Shown here piece after piece: positions 8,583 to 17,680 of a DNA stretch of 64,000 nt. A program made the position numbers and the translations under genes. The stretch covers positions 3,286,001 through 3,350,000 of the forward strand of contig NZ_CP010536.1 in NCBI RefSeq assembly GCF_000832305.1, in the 5' to 3' direction. This stretch comes from Cupriavidus basilensis (GTDB taxonomy: Bacteria; Pseudomonadota; Gammaproteobacteria; Burkholderiales; Burkholderiaceae). The notes under the pieces were generated by a model. It made no database searches, had not been told where the DNA came from, and saw only the letters and a program-made list of their open reading frames with translations. How positions within the stretch are numbered: the stretch's first letter is position 1; each line of letters begins with the position of its first letter.

Positions 8583-9200
8583 ATGTACACCCCATCCCAC
8601 TTCGCCAGCACCGAAAGCGACGCCATCGACGAGGTCATGCGCCGCTACCCCTTTGCCACGCTGGTCGGCAACGACGCCGACGGGCTGCCGTTCGCCACCC
8701 ACCTGCCGGTGGTGGCCCAGCGCAGCGGCGACGCCTGGCAGATCGAAGGCCATATGGCGCGCGCCAACCCGCACTGGCGCTGGCTGGAGCAGACGCCCAG
8801 CGCCCTGCTGGTGTTCCAGGGGCCGCATGGCTATGTGTCGCCATCGTTGTACGAGCAAAAGCTGTCGGTGCCGACCTGGAACTACGTGGCCGTGCACGTG
8901 TACGCAGAGATCGCCACCATCCATGACGCCGACGCCAAGGATGCGCTGCTCAAGCGGTTGATCACGCAGAACGAGCCCGGCTACGCCGCGCAGTGGCGCG
9001 CGCTGCCGGAGGATTTCCAGCAGAAAATGCTGGGCGCGATCGTGGGCCTGCGCATCGTGCCCACGCGCATCGAAGCCAAGTTCAAGCTCAGCCAGAACCG
9101 CCCGGCGGGCGACCGCGCCCGCATTCTCGCGGCCCAGCAGGAAGGCAGCCCCACCGAGCGCGACATGGCGGACTGGATGGCGCGCATGACGGGCGCATGA
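8583..9200 (+). CDS. PaiB-like FMN-binding protein
   Basis: This 205-residue protein matches the PaiB/FMN-binding negative transcriptional regulator family. The start MYTPSHFASTESDAIDEVMR, the segment FATLVGNDADGLPFATHLPV, and the later SVPTWNYVAVHVYAE are typical of that family. The founding member in Bacillus represses sporulation and protease genes, but in proteobacteria the role is unproven and it may simply bind FMN or a related ligand. It follows the preceding flavoprotein gene after a four-base gap, implying co-transcription. Length is normal for the family. Confidence 0.88.
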   Translation: MYTPSHFASTESDAIDEVMRRYPFATLVGNDADGLPFATHLPVVAQRSGDAWQIEGHMARANPHWRWLEQTPSALLVFQGPHGYVSPSLYEQKLSVPTWNYVAVHVYAEIATIHDADAKDALLKRLITQNEPGYAAQWRALPEDFQQKMLGAIVGLRIVPTRIEAKFKLSQNRPAGDRARILAAQQEGSPTERDMADWMARMTGA

Positions 9201-9253
9201 AGAACGCCTGAAGCCCCCCTCACGGCCAGCTTCGAACCCAGCCCGTGCGCCGC

Positions 9254-10693
9254 TCAGGCGCGCGGCAGCCACTCAGGCGCGTGCGTGCCCAGGGGCACCG
9301 ATGGCAGCGCCCAGTACGCGGGCGTCTCGGACAATCGCCCCGCATGCGACACCGCGCGCAATTCGCCAAAGCCCGACGGCAACGTCACCAGCAGGTCTTC
9401 CACGTCCTCGAAGCACGGGTCCGGTGCCTGCAACCCGCCCTCGACCCGGCCCAGGCCGCGCAACCACTGGCCAACCTGCGCCAGCGACACCCGCACATGC
9501 CAGCTGCCGCCCTCGGCAGCACGGCGATGCAGGCCGGCCATGGCGCCAAGCGCCAGCAGGTAGCCGGCTGCATGATCCAGCACTTGCGCCGGCAGCCGCA
9601 GCGGCTCGTCGCTGTGCGCCGCGAACGCTTCGGCATGATTGAAGCCACTGGCAGTCTGCACCAGCGAATCGAAGCCGCGCTTGCCAGCCCAGGGACCCAC
9701 ATGCCCATAGGCGCTTAACGTCACATAGACGATGCCCGGGCGGGCGCGGGCCACCGCCTCCGGCCCCGCACCCAACTCCGCCAGCCCCTGCGGGCGATAG
9801 CCCTGGATCAGCACGTCGGCGCCGTGCAGCAGCTTGTGCAGGGCGCGCTTGTCGTCGGGGTCGCGCAGGTCCAGCTGGCAGGCGCGCTTGCCGCGCCCGG
9901 TGTCGATCACCAGCGGGGCAATGCTGGGCAGATGGGCCGCGCTCACATGCAGCACATCGGCGCCATGCGCGGCCAGCGTGCGTCCGGCTACCGGCCCGGC
10001 GATGATGCGGGTGAAATCCAGCACGCGCACGCCGCACAGTGGGCGCGCGCCGGTGGCGGGCAGCGCGGCAAGCGGCTGCGGCGGCGCTTCGCCGATGCGC
10101 TCGATGGTCAGTGGCGGCATGCCGTGCAACGCCTGCCCCTGCGCATGGCGGTCCCATTCGTCGAAGCTGCGCAGGGCGGCCACGACCAGGCCGGCCTCGG
10201 AGGCGGTGGCCTCGAAGGCCTCGGCATCCCATTTCTGCAAGGCTGAGCGCACCGCGGCGGGATCGTGCAGGCAACCCAGGATGCGCAGCACGCCGTCCCG
10301 ATGATGGGGAAAATTGGCATGCACGCGTACCCAGCGCCCGTCACCGCAGCGGTAGAGGCCAGACACCTTGTCGCGGAACTCCGGCGCGGGCTCGCCGCCC
10401 ACACGCAGGTAGCGCTCGCTGCGGAACTCGGCCACGGCGTGGCGCATGTCGACGGCCACGTCCTGCCAGCGCCCGCTGCGCTGCTGCCACAGCATGGCGG
10501 CGGCCAGCGCCGACGCGCCCAGGCTGGCCTGGGCGGCCGTGCCCACGGCGAACGACGACGGCAGCACCGGATCGGCACCGCTGAGCTGCAGCCGGTCCAG
10601 GGCGGCGGCTGGCAGCCCGGCGGCCAGCCAGAGCCCGGCTACGGCGTCTGGCGGGGTTGGGCGGGTGGTTTGGGAAATAGTTGGCGTCGGCAT
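9254..10693 (-). CDS. Family III CoA-transferase (CaiB/BaiF)
   Basis: This 479-residue protein belongs to the family III CoA-transferases, which move CoA between carboxylic acids through an aspartyl-CoA intermediate. The core lies in the second half: GVRVLDFTRIIAGPVAGRTLAAHGADV near residue 225-250 is the usual N-terminal Rossmann segment. GPWAGKRGFDSLVQTASGF supplies the probable catalytic Asp. The first 200 residues, with VSGLYRCGDGRWVRVHANFP, resemble the part normally found at the C-terminal side, so the two halves appear in swapped order or as a partial fusion. The substrate is unknown. It is convergent with the PaiB-like gene and divergent from glnS. Confidence 0.85.
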   Translation of the reverse strand: MPTPTISQTTRPTPPDAVAGLWLAAGLPAAALDRLQLSGADPVLPSSFAVGTAAQASLGASALAAAMLWQQRSGRWQDVAVDMRHAVAEFRSERYLRVGGEPAPEFRDKVSGLYRCGDGRWVRVHANFPHHRDGVLRILGCLHDPAAVRSALQKWDAEAFEATASEAGLVVAALRSFDEWDRHAQGQALHGMPPLTIERIGEAPPQPLAALPATGARPLCGVRVLDFTRIIAGPVAGRTLAAHGADVLHVSAAHLPSIAPLVIDTGRGKRACQLDLRDPDDKRALHKLLHGADVLIQGYRPQGLAELGAGPEAVARARPGIVYVTLSAYGHVGPWAGKRGFDSLVQTASGFNHAEAFAAHSDEPLRLPAQVLDHAAGYLLALGAMAGLHRRAAEGGSWHVRVSLAQVGQWLRGLGRVEGGLQAPDPCFEDVEDLLVTLPSGFGELRAVSHAGRLSETPAYWALPSVPLGTHAPEWLPRA

Positions 10694-10907
10694 GGCGGCA
10701 AGGCTCCACAGGGCGGGTGCGCTCTCTCCATCCTAGGCCGCGCCGGGTGTTTTTGCGCCCGGGCGCGGAGTTTGCACGACTCTGGTCCCCGGCACGGTAA
10801 AATCACCCGATCCGGCATTCCGCCATGCAATCGAGCAGCGCGGCAGGCTGCGCGCCAGACTCCGGCCGCCGCCCCGCCTCCTGACTTAACCGCCCACCGG
10901 CGCCACC

Positions 10908-12686
10908 ATGAGCAACGACCCCAAAGCCAACGACAGCACGACCGCCGCATCCAATTTCCTGCGCAGCATCATCGACCAGGACCTCACCGCCGGCACCTAC
11001 GCCGGCCGCCAGGATGCCCAGGGCGAGCCGTTGCCCCCCGTCATCACCCGCTTCCCGCCGGAGCCCAATGGCTACCTGCATATCGGCCACGCCAAGAGCA
11101 TCTGCGTGAACTTCGGCATGGCGCGCGATTTCGGCGGCCGCTGCCACCTGCGCTTCGACGACACCAACCCGGTCAAGGAAGACACCGAGTACGTCGATTC
11201 CATCATCGACGCGGTGCACTGGCTCGGCTTCAGCTGGGACACCACGGCCAAGGACGGCAGCAAGCAGCCGCACCTGTATTACGCCAGCGACTACTTCGAC
11301 CAGCTCTACGCCTTCGCCGAAAAGCTGATCGAGCGCGGCGTCGCCTACGTGGATAGCCAAAGCGCCGAGCAGATCGCCACCAACCGCGGCGACTTCTCCC
11401 GCCCGGGCACGCCCTCGCCGTTCCGCGAGCGCAGCGTCGAGGAAAACCTGCAGCTGTTCCGCGACATGCGCGACGACAAGTACGCCGACGGCGAGCACGT
11501 GCTGCGCGCCAAGATCGACATGAACGCGCCCAACATCGTGATGCGCGATCCGGTGATCTACCGGATCCGCCACGCGCATCACCACCGCACGGGCGACAAG
11601 TGGTGCATCTACCCGATGTACGACTTCACCCACTGCATCTCGGACGCGCTGGAAAACATCACGCATTCGCTGTGCACGCTGGAGTTCGAGAACAACCGCC
11701 CGCTGTACGACTGGGTGCTGGCGCAACTGCGCGAATGCGGCGTGTTCAGCGAGCCGCTGCCGCACCAGTATGAGTTCGCCCGCCTGAACCTGACCTACGC
11801 CATCACCAGCAAGCGCAAGTTGCTGCAACTGGTGGTTGAAAACCGCGTGGACGGCTGGGACGATCCGCGCATGCCCACCATCGTGGGCGTGCGCCGCCGC
11901 GGCTTTACGCCGGAATCGATCCAGTTGTTCTGCGAGCGTATCGGCGTGGCCAAGTCCGATAGCTGGATCGACATGAGCACGCTGGAAGGCGCCGTGCGCG
12001 ACGACCTCGACGCGCGCGCCGCGCGTGGCGCCGCCGTGCTCGATCCGCTCAAGCTGATCCTGGACAACTACCCCGAAGGCCAGAGCGACGACTGCACGGC
12101 GCCGGTGCATCCGAAGAAGCCGGAACTGGGCATGCGCGTCTTCCCGCTCACGCGCGAGCTGTGGATCGAGCGCGACGACTTCAGCGAAGCGCCGCCCAAG
12201 GGCTACTTCCGCCTGTTTGCGCCCAAGGAGGACGGCACCCCGGGCAGCAAGGTGCGCCTGCGCCACGGCTACGTGATCGAATGCACGGGCGTGGACCGCG
12301 ACGCCGACGGCAAGGTCATCGCCGTGCACGCCAACTACCTGCCCGAGACCCGCAGCGGCACGCCGGGCGCGGACAGCGTCAAGGTCAAGGGCAACATCCA
12401 TTGGGTCAGTGTGGCGCATGCCTATGAAGCTGAAGTGCGTCTGTACGACCGCCTCTTCAACGACCCGAACCCGGACGCCGGCGGCAAGAACTTCCTCGAC
12501 GCGCTGAACCCGGACTCGAAGAAGATCGTCACGGCCTACCTGGAACCCGGCCTGGCGCAAGCCGCTCCGGAGGATCGCTTCCAGTTCGAGCGCCAGGGTT
12601 ACTTCGTGGCCGACCGCGTGGATTCGAAGCCGGGCAAGCCGGTCTTCAACCGCATCGTCGGGCTGCGTGACAGCTGGGGGAAGTAA
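10908..12686 (+). CDS. glnS: Glutaminyl-tRNA synthetase
   Basis: This 592-residue class I aminoacyl-tRNA synthetase attaches glutamine to tRNA-Gln in the cytoplasm. The PEPNG motif (residues 51-55) and HIGH signature (58-61) form the ATP site, and the KMSKS-equivalent loop is ITSKRKL near residues 299-305. FDDTNP and the [18 protein letters not shown] region are characteristic of GlnRS. The C-terminal anticodon-binding beta-barrels extend to the end. Length is slightly over the Escherichia coli enzyme, mainly from a short N-terminal extension. An S4-domain gene starts four bases after its stop, so the two share a transcript. Confidence 0.97.
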   Translation: MSNDPKANDSTTAASNFLRSIIDQDLTAGTYAGRQDAQGEPLPPVITRFPPEPNGYLHIGHAKSICVNFGMARDFGGRCHLRFDDTNPVKEDTEYVDSIIDAVHWLGFSWDTTAKDGSKQPHLYYASDYFDQLYAFAEKLIERGVAYVDSQSAEQIATNRGDFSRPGTPSPFRERSVEENLQLFRDMRDDKYADGEHVLRAKIDMNAPNIVMRDPVIYRIRHAHHHRTGDKWCIYPMYDFTHCISDALENITHSLCTLEFENNRPLYDWVLAQLRECGVFSEPLPHQYEFARLNLTYAITSKRKLLQLVVENRVDGWDDPRMPTIVGVRRRGFTPESIQLFCERIGVAKSDSWIDMSTLEGAVRDDLDARAARGAAVLDPLKLILDNYPEGQSDDCTAPVHPKKPELGMRVFPLTRELWIERDDFSEAPPKGYFRLFAPKEDGTPGSKVRLRHGYVIECTGVDRDADGKVIAVHANYLPETRSGTPGADSVKVKGNIHWVSVAHAYEAEVRLYDRLFNDPNPDAGGKNFLDALNPDSKKIVTAYLEPGLAQAAPEDRFQFERQGYFVADRVDSKPGKPVFNRIVGLRDSWGK

Positions 12687-12690
12687 GCCC

Positions 12691-12909
12691 ATGCAAACCG
12701 TAACCTTCCCGCTGGAGGGCGAGCATATCGCCCTGAACGACCTGCTCAAGGTCGCCGGCGTGTGCGACAGCGGCGGCGCCGGCAAGGCGCTGGTGGCGGC
12801 CGGCGAAGTCTCGGTCGACGGCGCGGTGGAATCGCGCAAGACCGCCAAGATCCGCGCCGGCCAGGTGGTCAGCGTGGCTGGCGTGAAGATCCGCGTGGTG
12901 GCAGCCTGA
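12691..12909 (+). CDS. S4-domain RNA-binding protein (YbcJ-like)
   Basis: This 72-residue protein is a stand-alone S4 RNA-binding domain of the YbcJ type. The central LNDLLKVAGVCDSGGAGKALVAAGEVSVDGAVESRKTAKIRAGQVV follows the S4 consensus, in which an exposed loop with basic residues contacts structured RNA. It starts four bases after the glnS stop and is followed by a strong terminator, so it forms the distal gene of the glnS transcript. In Escherichia coli the homologue is implicated in ribosome or tRNA processing without a defined mechanism. Confidence 0.88.
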   Translation: MQTVTFPLEGEHIALNDLLKVAGVCDSGGAGKALVAAGEVSVDGAVESRKTAKIRAGQVVSVAGVKIRVVAA

Positions 12910-12929
12910 GGCCGTCGCGTTCGCGAGCA

Positions 12930-12966
12930 CGCCCGGCGGCCGGCCAGTCCGGTCGCCGGGCGTTTT
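12930..12966 (+). terminator. Intrinsic terminator of the glnS operon
   Basis: A long GC-rich hairpin pairs CGCCCGGCG with CGCCGGGCG and extends inward through CCGG/CCGG to a five-base loop, followed by TTTT. It lies 20 bases after the S4-domain gene. Confidence 0.85.
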
Positions 12967-12988
12967 CCTCCAAGCAAAGGAAATGACG

Positions 12989-13372
12989 ATGCCGATCGCA
13001 TTCTGGTGTGTGCTGCTGGCGGGGATCCTGCCCGTCGTGACGGTGGGCGTGGCCAAGGCCAGCGGACGCGCCTTCGACAACCATGACCCGCGCGGCTGGC
13101 TGGAAAAGCAGGCCGGGCGCGCGCGGCGCGCGGACATGGCGCACCGCAATCACTTCGAGGCCTTCCCTTTCTTCGCCGCGGCCGTGCTGTGCGCCACGCA
13201 CCTGCAAGCACCGGCGGCGCGCATCGATGAACTGGCGCTGGTCTTCCTCGCCGCGCGCATCCTGTACACCGTGTGCTACCTGGCAGATCGCGCCACCTTG
13301 CGCACGCTGTGCTGGACCGTCGGCTTCCTGTCGGTGATCGGTATCTTCCTGTTGCCGGTGTTCGTCCACTGA
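12989..13372 (+). CDS. MAPEG-family small membrane protein
   Basis: This roughly 127-residue protein belongs to the MAPEG family (membrane-associated proteins in eicosanoid and glutathione metabolism). Four hydrophobic segments are visible near residues 3-22, 55-75, 80-98 and 103-122. The RADMAHRNHFEAFPFFAAAVL motif with its Arg, Asn, Glu and Phe is the family hallmark for helix 2. Two ATG codons are six bases apart; the second at 12989 is preferred because AGGA then lies seven bases upstream rather than one. Bacterial members are of uncertain enzymatic role. Confidence 0.87.
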   Translation: MPIAFWCVLLAGILPVVTVGVAKASGRAFDNHDPRGWLEKQAGRARRADMAHRNHFEAFPFFAAAVLCATHLQAPAARIDELALVFLAARILYTVCYLADRATLRTLCWTVGFLSVIGIFLLPVFVH

Positions 13373-13383
13373 GGACACGCATC

Positions 13384-13986
13384 ATGCGGCTTTCGGCAAC
13401 TGTCGCTTGCGCGCTCTGCCTGCTGGCGCCATGCCTGCCCGGCACGGTGCAGGCGCAGCCTGTCAACTTCACGGTGGACCCGACGCACACCACGGTGTAC
13501 TTCGCCGCCAGCCACTTTGAGCGCACCTCGGTGCGCGGCCGCTTCGGCAAGATCGATGGCCGCATCAGCTTTGACGAGGCCAGCGGCAGCGGCGCGATCG
13601 ATTTCACGGTCGATGCCGACTCGGTCGATTCCGGCAACCGCACGCTGGACGGCATCCTGCGTTCGGCCCAGTTTCTCGATGCCCAGAATTTTCCCGTGGT
13701 CCGGCTGCGCGCGAATCGCTTCGTGCGGGACGGGGACCGGCTGGTAGCCGTGGAAGGCGAACTGACCCTGCACGGCGTCACGCAGCCGCTGCGGCTGGAG
13801 GCCGAGCGCTTCAGTTGCGGCGAGATCTCACTGTTCGGCATCAAGCGCCACGTTTGCGGCGGAGATTTCCGCGCCGTGCTCTCGCGCAGCGCGTTTGGCA
13901 TGACCCGCTTCCTGCCGGACGTAGGCGATACCGTGGTTCTGACCATGTCGGTGGAAGCCATGCCGGCACTGCCGGCGCTGGAGTGA
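13384..13986 (+). CDS. YceI-family periplasmic lipid-binding protein
   Basis: This 200-residue protein is a secreted YceI-family lipocalin-like beta-barrel. A signal peptide spans residues 1-24 (ending TVQA). The mature part starts QPVNFTVDPTHTTVYFAASHF and carries the usual FGKIDGRISFDE, IDFTVDADSVDSG and LTLHGVTQPL segments. Family members bind isoprenoid or other amphiphilic chains in the periplasm. Two cysteines near residues 145 and 156 flank the segment SLFGIKRHV and could form a disulfide. The gene follows the MAPEG gene after 11 bases and probably shares its transcript. Confidence 0.92.
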   Translation: MRLSATVACALCLLAPCLPGTVQAQPVNFTVDPTHTTVYFAASHFERTSVRGRFGKIDGRISFDEASGSGAIDFTVDADSVDSGNRTLDGILRSAQFLDAQNFPVVRLRANRFVRDGDRLVAVEGELTLHGVTQPLRLEAERFSCGEISLFGIKRHVCGGDFRAVLSRSAFGMTRFLPDVGDTVVLTMSVEAMPALPALE

Positions 13987-14131
13987 CAGCCACGTCACGC
14001 TTGCCTTCTTGCCGCTGCGGCATGTCGGCCCCGCGACACCTGAAAGCCGGAATTCTTCTGTAGAATCAGCGGTTTGCATTTTTTCGGCAGGCCCTCTCGC
14101 GGCCTCCGCCTGAACGGGAAACCCGAGAACA

Positions 14132-14443
14132 ATGATCACGATTCAAGTTGGGGATGTGGTGGCGGCCTCGCTAGCCGCCGCGGGCGCCTGCCTGCTCTGC
14201 AGCATCCCGATGGCCTTCCTGCGCAATTTCCCCGCGTGGGCCCTGCGCACCTATGGGCGCCGCGCACTGCTGGTGCCCCTGCTGATCCTGCCGGTAGGCA
14301 GCTGGCTGGCCAGCCTGGCCCTGTCGGGACAGATCGACAGCCCTGCCGGGCACGCCATGGTGATCGCCATCGCTTTTCTCTGCCTGACGCTGGCGTCGGC
14401 GCTGCTGCGCTACTACCTGAGCGATTACAAGAAATCCCGCTGA
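14132..14443 (+). CDS. Small membrane protein of unknown function
   Basis: This 103-residue protein has three hydrophobic segments near residues 8-30, 42-62 and 74-92, separated by short basic loops, and ends in a basic tail DYKKSR. I do not recognise a named family. No signal peptidase site is evident, so it is probably an inner-membrane protein. A TAGAAT box at 14061-14066 may be the -10 element of its promoter, although no good -35 is visible. The following hydrolase gene starts 18 bases after the stop and is probably co-transcribed. Confidence 0.7.
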   Translation: MITIQVGDVVAASLAAAGACLLCSIPMAFLRNFPAWALRTYGRRALLVPLLILPVGSWLASLALSGQIDSPAGHAMVIAIAFLCLTLASALLRYYLSDYKKSR

Positions 14444-14461
14444 AGCGCCGCCAGGCCCGCC

Positions 14462-15166
14462 ATGAGCACGCCCCTGCGCTTTGACATCGAGGCCGGCGCC
14501 GAAACGCTGGCTGCCGACCGCATCGACACCGGCAACGGGGCAAGCTGCCTGCTGCTGCACGGCGCGGGCACCAGCCACCGCGCGCGCTGGCTGGCCTTGC
14601 GCCAGGCGCTTGCCGCGCAGGGCGTGGGCAGCGTTGCCATTGATTTTTCCGGCCACGGCGAAAGCTCGGCGCGCACGCCTAACTCGCTGGCCAAGCGCCT
14701 GCGCGAGGCCCAGGCGGCGCTGGCGCACCTTGACGGCACCGCCCCCCGGGCCGTGATCGGTATCAGCATGAGCGGGGAAATCGCCGTGCGGCTGGCCGCC
14801 GACCCGCGCAACCATATCGGACGGCTGCTGACGCTGGTAGGCGCCGCCTATGACCCCGCCGCGTTCGAACTCCCCTTCGGCCCGGCCTTTACGGCAGTGC
14901 TGCGCACCCCCGGCAGCTGGCGCGCCTCGCTCGCCTTCGACCTCATTACGGGGTTCCGCGGCCGCCTGACGCTGGTGCGCGGCGCCGGGGATGCGGTCAT
15001 TCCGCCCGGCATCGCCGATACGCTCGCCGAACGCGCCGGCCTGGCCGAGCGCGTGGAGGTGATCGACCTGCCGGATACCGGCCACTTGCTGGGCGAGGCC
15101 TGGCAGAACCAGCCCGGCTTTGCCAACAGGCTGAGTGCGATCGCGCTACGCGCCGTGGGCGCCTGA
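14462..15166 (+). CDS. Alpha/beta hydrolase
   Basis: This 234-residue protein has the alpha/beta-hydrolase fold. The oxyanion region LLLHGAGTSHRARW lies near residue 30-43. The nucleophile elbow is GISMSG with Ser102, followed by an acid in LVRGAGDAVIPP and a histidine in LPDTGHLLGEAWQ near the end. The compact size and missing lid domain fit small esterases or thioesterases. No substrate can be inferred. It sits 18 bases after a small membrane protein gene. Confidence 0.85.
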   Translation: MSTPLRFDIEAGAETLAADRIDTGNGASCLLLHGAGTSHRARWLALRQALAAQGVGSVAIDFSGHGESSARTPNSLAKRLREAQAALAHLDGTAPRAVIGISMSGEIAVRLAADPRNHIGRLLTLVGAAYDPAAFELPFGPAFTAVLRTPGSWRASLAFDLITGFRGRLTLVRGAGDAVIPPGIADTLAERAGLAERVEVIDLPDTGHLLGEAWQNQPGFANRLSAIALRAVGA

Positions 15167-15262
15167 GCGCGCACTTGAAAGTCCGGCGCGAGATCGCCCT
15201 GCCCGATTCACGTATGATGCGGCCTTTCGCTTCTCGCAGCCTTTGCCGCCCCCGCTTCCTTC

Positions 15263-15811
15263 ATGGCTCTTAAATCCACCATCTACAAGGCCGAACTGTC
15301 CGTCTCCGACATGGATCGGCCCTACTACGGCAGCCACGCCCTGACTATTGCCAAGCACCCGTCGGAGAACGACGCGCGCATGATGGTGCGGCTGCTGGCC
15401 TTTGCCTGCGAAGCCAGCGACACCTTGACCTTCACCCGCGGCCTGGACGAGCCCGACGAGCCGGACCTGTGGGAAAAGACCCTCACTGGCGACATCGCAC
15501 ACTGGATCGAGCTGGGCCAGCCCGACGAATCGCGCCTGAAGCGCGCCGCGGCCCGTGCCGATCGCGTCACCGTGTTCACCTACAATGGTGCGAGCGCGCG
15601 TGAATGGTGGAAGGGCATGGCCGGCAAGGCGGGCAAGCTGCGCAACGTGACCATTTACAATGTGCCGGCCGAGGCGGTGGAAGCACTTGCCGCCCTGGCC
15701 CAGCGCGCCATGCGGCTGTCGGTGACGATCCAGGATAGCGAGATCTGGGTCAGCGACGACGACCACAACGTCCGCATCACGCTCGAAGTCCTGCAACAGC
15801 CCGCGGGCTGA
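15263..15811 (+). CDS. YaeQ-family protein
   Basis: This 182-residue protein matches the YaeQ family throughout. It starts ALKSTIYKAELSVSDMDRPYYGSHALTIAKHPSENDARMMVRLLAF and contains the conserved LWEKTLTGDIAHWIELGQPDESRLKRA. Structures of this family show a PD-(D/E)XK-like nuclease fold, but no activity is established. In enterobacteria it is linked to transcription elongation through RfaH suppression, which is not confirmed biochemically. A TATGAT box at 15213-15218 may be part of the promoter. Length is normal. Confidence 0.92.
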   Translation: MALKSTIYKAELSVSDMDRPYYGSHALTIAKHPSENDARMMVRLLAFACEASDTLTFTRGLDEPDEPDLWEKTLTGDIAHWIELGQPDESRLKRAAARADRVTVFTYNGASAREWWKGMAGKAGKLRNVTIYNVPAEAVEALAALAQRAMRLSVTIQDSEIWVSDDDHNVRITLEVLQQPAG

Positions 15812-15907
15812 GCCAAACCCGTTCAACCAATCCGCCCGGTGCGGCCGGCTTGCCGCCAGCCTCACCGAACCCGTGACCCTCGCTGATACAGCACAAGGAA
15901 GCCATCC

Positions 15908-16255
15908 ATGAATACCACTCCCTCCGGCCTGCAATTTGAAGACACCGTCACCGGCGAAGGCGCCGAAGCCACGGCAGGCAAGCATGTCACGGTGCACTAC
16001 ACCGGCTGGCTCTACGAGAACGAGCAAGCCGGCCGCAAGTTCGACTCGAGCAAGGACCGCAACGACCCGTTCGTGTTCCCGCTGGGCGCCGGCCACGTCA
16101 TCCGCGGCTGGGATGAAGGCGTGCAAGGCATGAAGGTTGGCGGCACCCGCCGCCTGGTGATCCCGGCCGAGCTGGGCTACGGCGCGCGCGGCGCGGGCGG
16201 CGTGATCCCGCCCAACGCCACGCTGCTGTTCGAAGTGGAACTGCTGGCAGTCTGA
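15908..16255 (+). CDS. FKBP-type peptidyl-prolyl cis-trans isomerase
   Basis: This 115-residue protein is a single FKBP domain catalysing proline isomerisation during protein folding. It shows the canonical VTVHYTGWLYE, FDSSKDRNDPFVFPLGAGHVIRGWDEGVQGMKVGGTRRLVIPAELGYGARG and IPPNATLLFEVELL segments, including active-site Asp, Phe, Trp and Tyr residues. No signal peptide is present, so it acts in the cytoplasm. AAGGAAG lies 7 bases upstream of the ATG. It is followed by a strong symmetrical hairpin that separates it from the convergent small gene. Confidence 0.95.
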   Translation: MNTTPSGLQFEDTVTGEGAEATAGKHVTVHYTGWLYENEQAGRKFDSSKDRNDPFVFPLGAGHVIRGWDEGVQGMKVGGTRRLVIPAELGYGARGAGGVIPPNATLLFEVELLAV

Positions 16256-16323
16256 TCGCCTGGCCGCCGCTGCGGCGGCGGCCGGGCGCATCCATCCGCA
16301 CCTTGCGCGGAAGGGACAAGAAA

Positions 16324-16350
16324 GAGGGGCGCCCACGGGCGCCCCTCCTT
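16324..16350. terminator. Bidirectional terminator between convergent genes
   Basis: An 11-base inverted repeat GAGGGGCGCCC/GGGCGCCCCTC lies between the FKBP gene and a convergent small gene, with AAGAAA on the left and a short TT on the right. Symmetry suits termination from both sides, although the T-run is weak. Confidence 0.65.
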
Positions 16351-16375
16351 GCATTGCGCTGCCGACAGGCCGCGA

Positions 16376-16696
16376 TCAGAAACTGATCGCGGCGTTGCCC
16401 ACGTCGACCCGGACCTTGTCGCGGTCCAGCAGGCGGGCGGCATGGCGGGCGTAGTCCTGGGCCCACGCGGCATCGCCGCTGAAGCGCTGCTCGCCGGAGA
16501 ACTTGGCCACGCTGAGGATCTTGTCGATCACCAGCACTTTGCCGACCGGACTGGAGGCCTGGCAATCGAGCTCGGCGTACTCGCGGTCGAACCAGCGCCA
16601 GCCAGCATCCTCGGTGACCGCCGCCAACTCTGCGTCGCCAATGGTGAAGCCAAATTCCTTGCCGGTACCGAAAACTACCGTGAGCGTGCGCGCCAT
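16376..16696 (-). CDS. Conserved hypothetical protein of 106 residues
   Basis: This 106-residue soluble protein starts ARTLTVVFGTGKEFGFTIGDAELAAVTED. I do not recognise a characterised domain. It is rich in short beta-strand and helix alternation, has no membrane segment or signal peptide, and contains a single cysteine near residue 45. The start at 16696 is preferred over an upstream in-frame ATG because AGGAGA lies at the right distance. It is convergent with the FKBP gene and has no obvious partner on its own strand, since the DUF1223 gene ends 100 bases upstream. Confidence 0.7.
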   Translation of the reverse strand: MARTLTVVFGTGKEFGFTIGDAELAAVTEDAGWRWFDREYAELDCQASSPVGKVLVIDKILSVAKFSGEQRFSGDAAWAQDYARHAARLLDRDKVRVDVGNAAISF

Positions 16697-16795
16697 AGCC
16701 TGTTCTCCTGGTTGATGCCCCATTGTAAAGACATAGCAGGTGATACCGCCACCTTGCCCAGCAGATAGTGCCAGTCCGCGACAGGAATCCCTGCG

Positions 16796-17680
16796 TCACC
16801 GGGGCAGTTCGCAGCGCGGCGCCAGCACCGCCTGCGCCACCTCGGCGCCGGGCTGCTGCGCGAAGGCAACCCAGGCCAGCTTGCGCGGGTCGGCCCCGGT
16901 TGGCAACGGCACGCTGCCCGACCAGGCCAGCCCCTCGGCCGGCACCGTGAAGGGGCCCAGCCAGAGCCGCACGACACGCTCGTGACGCAGCGTGGCGCCT
17001 TGATTCTCGCCGGCCTTCACCGACGACACCAGCCCGTCCTCGACCAGCGCGGCATAGGCCTGCAGTGGCCCGGAGCGGGCCGCCGGTGTCACGTTCAGCG
17101 CGACCTGCGCTTGCCCGGCGGAGAGCGCCTGCCAGCCCAGCCGAAGCGAGGCGCCGGGCGCTTGCGCGTTGATCTCGGCGACGCGCGCCGCGACCTCGCC
17201 TGCGTCGTGCCAGCGGCGCTGCTCGCGCGCGCCGACAAACACCTCGGGCGTATATACGGTATGACTGCCGACCGCGCCCGCCAGCGTGCGCTGGCGAGCG
17301 GTGAACACCGGGCTGGCAAAGCGGTCGCGCCAGCCCAGGCTGTCCCAGTAGTCGACGTGCAGCGCCAGCGCCTGCGAGGCCGGCAACCGAGCGGCCTGCG
17401 TGCCGAGCCAGTGATCGGCCGGCGGACAGCTGCTACAGCCCTCCGACGTGTAGAGCTCGATCAGCGCTAGCCGCTGGGGTGGGCTGTCATGCAGGCACGC
17501 GGCCGGCACGGCGCTGGCCGCTGCGCGCACCGGGCCGGCCAGCGCGGCGAGCATCAGCATCGGCGCCCAGCGCATTGGCCAAGATCTGGGCTTGCAGGAT
17601 TTACGCGCAGGGGTGCGCGGCCCGGCTGCCCGTTGCGCGATGGCATCGGCCTGAGCCGATTGTTTGAGATACTTGTGCAT
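16796..17680 (-). CDS. DUF1223 thioredoxin-like secreted protein
   Basis: This 294-residue protein matches the DUF1223 family. After a basic N-terminus, a hydrophobic segment at residues 37-54 (MRWAPMLMLAALAGPVRAA) acts as signal or anchor. The core ELYTSEGCSSCPPADHWL places a CxxC-type pair at Cys82 and Cys85. LHVDYWDSLGWRDRFASPVFTARQ and YTPEVFVGAREQ follow the family pattern. The fold is thioredoxin-like and the protein probably acts in the periplasm, but no activity is established. GGAGG upstream of the ATG at 17680 supports that start despite the long basic leader. Confidence 0.85.
   Translation of the reverse strand: MHKYLKQSAQADAIAQRAAGPRTPARKSCKPRSWPMRWAPMLMLAALAGPVRAAASAVPAACLHDSPPQRLALIELYTSEGCSSCPPADHWLGTQAARLPASQALALHVDYWDSLGWRDRFASPVFTARQRTLAGAVGSHTVYTPEVFVGAREQRRWHDAGEVAARVAEINAQAPGASLRLGWQALSAGQAQVALNVTPAARSGPLQAYAALVEDGLVSSVKAGENQGATLRHERVVRLWLGPFTVPAEGLAWSGSVPLPTGADPRKLAWVAFAQQPGAEVAQAVLAPRCELPR

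Noticed and set aside
12983..12988. First ATG of the MAPEG gene
   Set aside because: The ribosome binding site is only one base away from it; the second ATG is spaced properly.
10803..13961. A very long open frame antisense to glnS, the S4 gene, MAPEG and YceI
   Set aside because: It is a shadow of the high-GC genes on the plus strand, low in complexity of meaning, and has no recognisable domain, while the sense genes are clear.
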